DNA from: Tenrec ecaudatus | Lineage: Eukaryota > Chordata > Mammalia > Afrosoricida > Tenrecidae | Reading direction: 5' to 3' | Assembly: GCF_050624435.1 (NCBI RefSeq) | Contig: NC_134540.1 | Span: 106,049,739-106,113,738, forward strand | Length of the DNA stretch: 64,000 nucleotides | Part shown: positions 57,181-64,000 of the stretch, one piece after another | Layout: each line of letters starts with the position of its first letter | Numbering within the stretch: the first letter of the stretch is position 1 | Made by a program: the position numbers and the translations under genes | Notes under the pieces: model-generated | The model's database searches: none | Told to the model about the DNA's origin: nothing | What the model saw: only the letters and a program-made list of their open reading frames with translations

Positions 57181-57419
57181 TGTAATACTACGAGAAACTG
57201 ACTTCTGATTCCCGGGCATGAGAGGGAAAGGGAGGGAAGGTCTTAGGCTAAAGAGGAAGCCAGTATTTGCTTGGGTGAAGGGGAAGACAGACGACAGCCA
57301 ACATGAGAGAGAGGGGCAAAAAAGATGCAATGGGCAAGGCCAAGGGAGGTTTGATGAGTTGTTGAATGTAAAAGTGTTCTGAACCATCACTTCATTCACA
57401 GCAGCAAAACAAAACAAAC

Positions 57420-58165
57420 CCTACTATCCGACCACAGGAGCCAAAATGGCCTGGCACTGGTACAATGACAGACACGTAGATTAATAAATCAGAATTGAGA
57501 ATCCAGAAGCAGTCCATCCACCTGTGAACAGCTGATCTTTGGAGCCCATTCAATGGGAAGAGATCATCTCTTTAACAAGTGTATTGGCAAAACTGGATGT
57601 CCATTCGCATAAAAATGAAATTATATCCATATATTACACCACATACAAAACCTATAGAAAGAACAAAGCACAAAGCCTAAAACTAAAAATATCATGAAAG
57701 AAAAAGTAGAGGAAAATTTAGAGATCCTAATTCATCATATAAATAAACTATAAAATATAATCCAAAATGGAAACACAGAAGAAGATAAACTAGATTGTTA
57801 GGGCCTAGATAAAAATGAGACACACATGTGCTTCAAAAGATGAAAAAGAGAATCTACCAACTGGGATTTTTATTTTTACATACCTGATGAAAGACTAATT
57901 TTTAAAAGTTATAGAAGATTTAAATGCTTCAACAGCAAAGAGACAAACAATCCAATTTAAAAATGGGCAGGAGACATGACAAGACATTGCCCAAAGAAGA
58001 CATTCAGGCTGCCCACGCACACATGAAGACATGTTCTCAGTCAGTGATCCTCACCGAAACCCAAACCAAATCCTCATGCCTCTTATTTCTCCAGGTCTGT
58101 GGAATGATACAGCCACCGTGGAAAACAGTATGGCACACCCATAGAAAGTTGAAAACACATGACTC
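57420..58165 (+). mobile_element. Second old L1, ORF2/3' region (left part)
   Basis: GACCACAGGAGCCAAAATGG, TGAACAGCTGATCTTTGGAG, AACCTATAGAAAGAACAAAGC, TTTAAAAATGGGCAGGAGAC and CGTGGAAAACAGTATGGCAC. It is interrupted by a SINE at 58,170. Confidence 0.85.
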
Positions 58166-58169
58166 AGTA

Positions 58170-58375
58170 ATCCCATTTGTGGTGGCACAGTGGTTTTGCA
58201 TTGGTGGCACAGTGGTTTGGCTTTGGACCGTGATCCCTATGGCGGGCAGTTTGAAACCACCAGCAGCTCCTCGGGGAAAAGACTGGGCTTTCTACTCCAG
58301 TCAATAGCTACAGTCTCCCAGGCCTTCTCTCTGAGTCAGCATTGACTCGATGGCAGTGAGTTTGCGTCTGTTTTT
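58170..58375 (+). repeat. AfroSINE inserted in L1, head duplicated
   Basis: GGTGGCACAGTGGTTTTGCAT is followed directly by a second GGTGGCACAGTGGTTTGGC, so the A-box region is present twice. It ends GCATTGACTCGATGGCAGTG. Confidence 0.88.
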
Positions 58376-58377
58376 GT

Positions 58378-58690
58378 TCTGAGGGAATCGCACTACTAGA
58401 TAGGTCCCAGAGAAAGAAGAGGCAGTGATGAGTAGATCTCTACACACTCGTGTCCGCCACAGCATGATTCACCGTAGCACAAAGATGGGAGCAACCTAAG
58501 TGCCCATCAAGAGCTGAAATGGACGAGCAGCCCACGATCCACCCACACAATAGAATATTCCACAACGCTCAAGAATAAGTGATGCATCTGTAAAACTTCA
58601 CAATGAACGAACCTGGAGGCTATTCTGATGAGTGAAATAAATCACTCCCAAGAGAGCACATATTGTATCAGAACAGAATTATAACAATCA
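58378..58690 (+). mobile_element. Second old L1, 3' region (right part)
   Basis: CACAAAGATGGGAGCAACCT, AGTGCCCATCAAGAGCTGAA, CCACACAATAGAATATTCC and GTGAAATAAATCACTCCC continue the L1 interrupted at 58.17 kb. Confidence 0.85.
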
Positions 58691-58984
58691 AGAACAGCTC
58701 TCCATGCAGAAAGAAACATTTGCTGATGGTTTCCATGATGGGAGAGGACGGGGGAGAAATCACTAACTAGAAAGTCGGCATGCATTGACTTGGGGGCGTG
58801 GGGGTGGGGCTGGGGCGGCGATATACAATAAGAAGGAAGTGAGCACAAGCCAACCAAGTAAAAGGAGACAATGGACATTGATCACACAAGCGTTAAAGGC
58901 AACAAAGGCAAATACTATTACACACTTACATGGAATCTTGCCACAACAGTCATAGCGAACAATAATCTACAAGTAGTGTGTAGG

Positions 58985-59425
58985 CAGATTCGGGGAGGGA
59001 AGGCGAGCTCACCTTGGGCGCGAGGGCTTCCTCCCTCCGCTGCCGGTGCAACGGGGCCGCAGCGTCCAAAGGGAATCGGCTCCAAGCGCTTTGTTCCCTG
59101 GGCTTTTATAGGCCCAGGGACCAGGGGGCAGTCCGGGGTTGCTGTTCTTTAAACTTATTGGAGAACATTTCTGGCGCCAGCATTGTCCAGCGGTGATTGG
59201 TGAGTAGGTTCGCGCGTGCTTTCCTGATTGGTCGGTCACTGGTGGGCTGTCACTCGAACTCTATTGGCTAAGGTGTCATCAGGCAATGTGTCCCATTGGT
59301 TAGGTTGGATCAGGCGATGTCAAGCAATGTGTCCCATTGGTTAGGTTGGATCACACGATGTCAGGAGATGTGTCCCATTGGTTAGGTCGGATCAGGCGAT
59401 GTCAGGCGATGTGTTGCATCAGTGA
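58985..59425 (-). promoter_or_regulatory. CCAAT-rich TATA promoter module, LTR candidate
   Basis: On the minus strand, seven CCAAT boxes (plus-strand ATTGG at 59,157, 59,196, 59,227, 59,263, 59,295, 59,336 and 59,377) precede a TATAAAAG box (plus-strand 59,103-59,110). G+C- and CpG-rich DNA follows. A CAAG/GTGAGC splice donor at about 59,013/59,012 would make a first exon of about 65 bp if transcription starts near 59,078. Three of the CCAAT boxes lie in 41-bp tandem repeats. This is the layout of a retroviral U3-R with leader donor, but no clear LTR ends, target duplication or AATAAA was found. A cellular promoter is possible. Confidence 0.55.
59278..59402. repeat. Three 41-bp tandem repeats carrying CCAAT boxes
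   Basis: Units share ATGTGTCCCATTGGTTAGGT and a GGATCA..CGATGTCA block. The core recurs at exactly 41-bp spacing (59,295, 59,336, 59,377). Confidence 0.9.
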
Positions 59426-59639
59426 CCAGGAACCTGAAGCCAAAACTTAGGCCTACCTTAAACACGGGCTTTCATACAGCTGGTTTTAACTTTTACTCTG
59501 CTGATTTTAGCAGTTGCACACCTGTGCCTCACAAGCCAAACGGATGTGGGAGAGTGGGCCTACATCCACGATTATATCTGGAATTGACAGAAAATATTTC
59601 TACATACCTTTATTTGAATGTGCTGCATCTATATCACTT

Positions 59640-59825
59640 TCGCTCTGGTGGTGTAGTGGTTATATATGAGTCAGGCTGCAATCCACAGAGTTGTCAGTTC
59701 AAAACCACCAGCAACTCCATAGGAGAAAGACTGAGCTCTCTATGCCCCTAAACCGTTACAATCTCGGAAACCCAGAGGGGGGTTGCTATAAGTCAGCATT
59801 GACTTGACGGCGGTGAGTTTGGTTT
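59640..59825 (+). repeat. AfroSINE
   Basis: CTCTGGTGGTGTAGTGGTTA (good A-box), GTTGTCAGTTCAAAACCACC and TATAAGTCAGCATTGACTTG. Confidence 0.9.
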
Positions 59826-60060
59826 ATATATTATTATACAATATAATTATATATTACATATACTATATAATTCTTATACAGTATATGTAGTATTATATAT
59901 TATTTATACTATATGTAATGGTATATAATATTTTATATATATAAATCAAACTCATTGTCGTTGAGTCAATGCTTGATAATACATAATATATTATATATAA
60001 TAATGATATCTTATATATAAAATGCTATTATATATCTATATTCATATTAGAGCATATGGG
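59826..60060. repeat. AT-rich low-complexity tract
   Basis: TATATA/ATTATA-type sequence interrupted by a 30-bp antisense SINE-tail piece (CTCATTGTCGTTGAGTCAAT, about 59,948-59,975). Confidence 0.85.
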
Positions 60061-60534
60061 ACAAAGCTGTGAAACATTCTTAATCATCACCTAACACCAC
60101 GAGGGAAGGAGTCCCTGGGCTTAAGAACTTAGGACCATATTCTCAGGAAACACCTAGGTCAATCGTAATAACACAGACCACAAAGACGATGGTCCGCATC
60201 CTCCCTTGGTGAATTGCAACTGCGGTCTCAAAGCCAGCGAGTAGCCGTCTGAGATGCAATGCCTGTTCGATCTCAGCCTGGAGGCAAGAAGGAGTGAAGA
60301 AAACCAGAGATTGCAGTTGTCAATGAGTCCAGAGGGCTGACGGACCACGGGAACCTCAGCTTTCACCACTCAGAGACTCCTTCGCTGCCCTGAGTCCAGA
60401 GCAGTAGATGGAGCAGGTCGGAGACAGGGAGAGAAAATGGGCCACCGCACTCAGCACGCAGTAAGAACGCATATCAGACGTACTGGGATAACAAGGCGCG
60501 AAGGCAGGAAGGGAGAGGAGGGAAATGGGAACCC

Positions 60535-60735
60535 CAGGAGGAAGCAGCCCGGTTAGGCATGGAGCTGCGATCTGCAAGGTCAGCCATGCAAAACCGCCAG
60601 ACAGCAACTCAGGAGAAAGACGGGGCTTTCAAGCCACAAAGAGTTACGGCCTCCGAAACTCAGAGGCAGTTCTTCCCTGTCTTACAAACATGCAGGGAGT
60701 CAGCAATCAGCTCGATGGCAGTGAGTTTTAAGGAG
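60535..60735 (+). repeat. AfroSINE, 5' diverged
   Basis: GCATGGAGCTGCGATCTGC, AAGAGTTACGGCCTCCGAAAC and GTCAGCAATCAGCTCGATGG. Confidence 0.78.
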
Positions 60736-60944
60736 GAAGGGGGAGGAGTATTGTTACACAGAGGAGATCTTGCCTGTTGTCATGAAACCAATGTGGGTCC
60801 ATTATTGAATGGAAAACTTTCACCCAATTCACTGCCCCTCTCTGGGTTTCTCCAGTGGGATGACAAATTCCCAGATGATTCAAGGCCGTTTTAGCCTCCG
60901 TTTCCGGGCATCCCAAACAAGCAAGATGAACAGCAGAAACCAGA

Positions 60945-61110
60945 CTCCCTGCCATCCATCCAGTTGATTCCTGCTGAGAGCAACCCTCTAAGACAAAGTG
61001 GAACTGCCTCTGTGGGTGCCCAAGATGAACTCCTTCTGGGACAGAACGCTTCCTCTCTTCCCGGGGAGCAGCTGGGGATTCCTCCCGCTGGTACCCCACT
61101 ACAGCACAAG
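60945..61110 (-). repeat. AfroSINE, antisense
   Basis: CCCTGCCATCCATCCAGTTG, CTCTGTGGGTGCCCAAGATG and CTTCCCGGGGAGCAGCTGG. Confidence 0.78.
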
Positions 61111-61689
61111 GGCTGAGGATCAATAAACAGAAATAGTCTTAGTTCCCTCCTTGTTCCACTTGTGCTCTTTCTTTGGAACAAGGTCGCGCAGTCTTCCCTG
61201 GCTCCGCAGTTCCCTCCCCAAACAGACATTTCTATTTTGTCTCCTCAGTATTGCCAGAGGCTCCCCACTCCCTTCCATTTTCATTTATACGTTGTGACAT
61301 AGTACCACGCTCTCCAGCTCCTTGTCCAAAAACTGCAACTCTCTTCTCTCTGGGCCGTCAAGCTGACCCTGCTGACTTTGGATGTTTAAAAACTTAAGGG
61401 ATTATACCAACTCTCCAGAGCACTCCAGGCCTGCTGGCCTCTTTACTCCCGGGCCACAGAGTGCCACCATGCCAAACTCTGCCCTGCCGCCAGGTGGGAT
61501 GCTGGCTGGGCCACACAGTAGCTCTCCCGTTCTGGCCCTGGCTTGTGCTGGCCTTTGTGTCCGGTGCCTCCTGCCCACCCAATTCTACCCACTGCTTCGC
61601 CTTCAGACCCAATTGACAGGTCCTTTCGTCTAAGCAGAGCCCCATGTCCCAAGGCTGTGCTCCGTGCTCCTGCCTGATCGCAAATCATA

Positions 61690-61880
61690 AAACCAAATTC
61701 ACTGTCAGCGAGGCGGTGCCGACCCTTAGCCACCCTGTAGTACAGAGACGAATTGCCCCCGCGAGTGTCTGAGATGAACACTTCCTGGGAGGAGAACTTT
61801 CGAGAGGCAGGGGGTTATGAACTGCTGCCCCTGTGGCTAGCAGCCTGATGTGTAACCAGTACGCCACCGGGCTCCTGTCG
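61690..61880 (-). repeat. AfroSINE, antisense, near full length
   Basis: AAATTCACTGTCAGCGAGGC (tail), CGCGAGTGTCTGAGATGAAC, GGTTATGAACTGCTGCCCC and the head ACGCCACCGGGCTCCTG. Confidence 0.88.
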
Positions 61881-61884
61881 GGGC

Positions 61885-63030
61885 ACCAAAGCCTCTGCCC
61901 TTCACCATCACAGTACACAGCTGAGTGTGTGTGGTGGGGCATCATATTCTGCTTACTTGGACCAGAGTAAATCATAGAAAAATCTAGGAAAAGCTTTGGC
62001 GAGGCTATGAGCCAGCCTGGAAATACAGTTTGTGACTTTGGGATATTGGTTGGTTTCCCTCTCGGTGTTGTGTTTGCATGGACGCCGTGGCTCAACACGC
62101 CCTGTCGTTCGCCAGGAGAAACTTGCCTGGCAAGTTGGCACGGTCTTTAGTAACAGAAGAAACAAAAACAGAACAGCCACGTGCAAAGCCAGAGGAACCG
62201 CTCCCCAAATCAATCAACTCTATCCGGGCCTTCCTTCTTTTCCACGGTCCTGTCTCGAAGCAAACAAAGAAACGGTGATTTGTGGTCGTAGTGAAACTGA
62301 ACCATCTGCCCGAGGGTGGACCACACCATTCCCTCAGAATCCCCCCACGTCCCTACAGCCTCTAACTGTGGGCCCCCTGCCCTGCGACATTTTGTGGCTG
62401 TCCCTCATGGCAATCAATGCCCCTTCATCAGTGCCTGACAGAGCAGTGCCCGCGCGGGGGTGAATTGGGCAGGACCTGGTGAAGACAGGGCATTTCCACG
62501 TGGGAAGAAGTACTTAAGCCAAGGAGGCAAGCCTGTGTGCACTTAACAACAACAACCACAACAATGCGTCCCATCAGCTGGCTCCATGTCTGGGCCACCC
62601 GCCCGCGTCCCAGTGCAAATGCACTCTGTGAGGGTCCAGCGGCCGCCTTCGCGAAAGCGGTTCACCAGAGCATCTTCTGCAGCGCCTCCCGGTGCACTCA
62701 AACACACGACCTTCCCAGTAGCCGCTAACACACGCAGCCGTTCAGACCACGCTCTGCAAACACGGCTCTCTCGGCGGCCTCGAACCCAGAGGTGTGTGCG
62801 AACAGGAGGCGCTGGGAAGGAAGCTGGTGTCGGAGTGTGACGGAGCTCCCATGCCGCATTACGCCTTTGAGTTTGACCCTGTGGCCGGTGAGTTGATCCT
62901 ATTTTATGCACCCATAACAAGCAACGGCAGCCCTTTCCCACACCACAAGACACAGACAGAACTAGAGCAGCACGCTTAGCAAACCCGGTCTGCTTACAAA
63001 GGCGTCGGAGCCAGCTGACGAGTCCAACAG
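61885..63030. other. Intergenic sequence without recognised features
   Basis: G+C-rich frames on both strands at 62.5-63.0 kb (up to 176 codons on the minus strand) show no recognisable domain. An AACAACAACAACCACAAC run at 62.54 kb could be a worn RTE or SINE tail. Confidence 0.45.
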
Positions 63031-63035
63031 TCCTG

Positions 63036-63382
63036 AAAAGGGGAGCGAGGATTAAGGAAAAAAAGAGAGACAAAGTATCGGGAGGGCAACAGTCTGATGG
63101 ACGGAAGCACCTGAGTTTATTTTACACACTCATGAAGAAACAACCCGGGATTAATTATCTCATTGTTAAGCAAGCACATTTGATACACATAGCAACTCTA
63201 TCTTCTGCCAAGCCAGACATCCTTGAGAAAATGAAATCACCTGTTTTCCCCAGACCTTGCATACTTTCTTGTCTTGACAGTCTGTTCAAAAGGTAAAGTC
63301 ACAGAAGAAATCAATCAACACTGACACATAGGTCATGAGTCTTCTCAGCCGTTTCAAGCCTGAGTCTTAATGGTCTTCAACA
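63036..63382 (-). mobile_element. Class II ERV 3' LTR, antisense
   Basis: On the minus strand the polypurine tract AAAAAAGGGGGAGA (63,396-63,383) is followed by a unit starting TGTTGAAGACCATTAAG. It has AATAAA at plus-strand 63,116-63,121 and a U5 region with GATACTTTGTCTCTC, ending near CCCCTTTTCA. This resembles LTRs of HML/betaretrovirus-like elements. The internal sequence lies to the right, so this is the 3' LTR of a provirus that runs off the window. Confidence 0.78.
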
Positions 63383-63679
63383 TCTCCCCCTTTTTTATTT
63401 ACTGAAGACGTTTTTACTCAAAACATCGGCAGATGTCTGTGTCTGTCTTAGGTTGTCGAGTCCTGAAATCGCACTTACCCATCATCCGTCACAGTCCTCC
63501 AGGCGACTATGACCTGTCTTAAGTTGGAAGACTCAGACTTGATCTTACACGTCTCTAACTAGCCAGCTTCTGCCTTACACCCCTGTTTGGGGAGGGGGAA
63601 AAGTGCGTAGTTGCACTTCATGAAGTTTTGTTTTTAAGGCCAGAAAAACACAAACATGCCCTCTTTCCCATATCAATAC

Positions 63680-64000
63680 TGGGTCTTGGCCATGCCTTGA
63701 GATAAAACAAGCCAATGCTATCTCTTCATAGGTTCTTCAAAGTTGGTGGAAGGAACACTAAAGGCAAATCTTTTCCAATCATTTGGATCCAACGGGATAG
63801 TGTGAAAACAATCTTTTAAGTCTAAGATGATCTTATATGTATTGGCTGGAATAGCAGAGGGGAAGGGAGCCCAGGCTGCAGGACTCCCATAAGCTCCATA
63901 GTATCATTAATCCTCCTTTACCATTTTCCCTTGCAAAGCAGCTGCTATAGCAAGCCCCCGAGTAAAGTCTGATCTAATCAGACAGGTTGCCCTTTTTTCT
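63680..64000 (-). pseudogene. Class II ERV reverse transcriptase fragment
   Basis: The minus strand encodes LQPGLPSP (about 63,880-63,860), then in another frame DLKDCFHTIPLDPND (63,825-63,785), FAFSVPS and an LSQGMA segment (about 63.69 kb). These are conserved finger/palm blocks of betaretrovirus-like pol. A frameshift separates the first two blocks and a stop lies before LSQGMA. The catalytic YxDD box is missing, because only about 0.3 kb lies between here and the polypurine tract at 63.39 kb. The rest of pol and env are therefore deleted in this copy. Confidence 0.82.

Noticed and set aside
62543..63073. 176-codon minus-strand frame near the right edge
   Set aside because: It reads through the LTR end into G+C-rich flanking DNA and shows no domain.
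61000..64000. First exon of SLC15A1 (expected neighbour of DOCK9)
   Set aside because: No start of the peptide transporter was recognised on the plus strand, and the sequence at the edge is ERV.

Overview
This is mammalian nuclear DNA, almost certainly from an afrotherian. It contains six exons of a vertebrate DOCK gene with GT/AG introns. It is also packed with tRNA-derived SINEs of the AfroSINE type, RTE LINEs ending in ACA-rich tails, and ancient L1, MIR, MER5 and MLT1-like repeats. A hAT relic and a mariner remnant at 40-41 kb, together with the SINE type, would fit a tenrec, but the species cannot be fixed from this window.

Positions 1 to about 22.0 kb hold the 3' end of DOCK9 (zizimin1) on the + strand. 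Six exons are visible (475-621, 3052-3262, 9629-9819, 18266-18366, 18500-18638, 20754-20876). They join in frame without any repair and encode the last 303 residues, which are most of the catalytic DHR2 domain (a CDC42 exchange factor) and a C-terminal SSSSVV tail that looks like a PDZ ligand. The 3' UTR runs to about 21.99 kb. The introns are filled with SINEs, two antisense L1 segments and MIRs.

Positions 22 to 64 kb are a gene-free, repeat-dense interval. In known mammals SLC15A1 follows DOCK9, but none of its exons were recognised here. From left to right the interval holds: L1 3'-UTR-type elements (22.3-28.7 kb); an RTE LINE (29.1-34.5 kb) split by a class II (betaretrovirus-like) ERV with a broken env and a 3' LTR; a U1 snRNA retrocopy with target-site duplications inside an L1 3' end (35.35 kb); an MLT1-like LTR; a 1.35-kb minisatellite of 24-bp units (37.8-39.2 kb); a mariner remnant and a hAT element (40.2-41.2 kb); further L1 3'-UTR elements with CA and GA microsatellites; old L1 bodies (54.8-58.7 kb); a GC-rich, CCAAT-box-rich LTR-like promoter module on the minus strand (59.0-59.4 kb); and a second class II ERV with a 3' LTR and a truncated reverse transcriptase at the right edge.

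The only intact protein-coding content is DOCK9. Everything else is transposon-derived or unrecognised. The best candidates for a second look are the CCAAT/TATA/splice-donor module, the in-frame 24-bp minisatellite, the nested ERV-in-RTE locus, the mariner/hAT pair and the U1 retrocopy.
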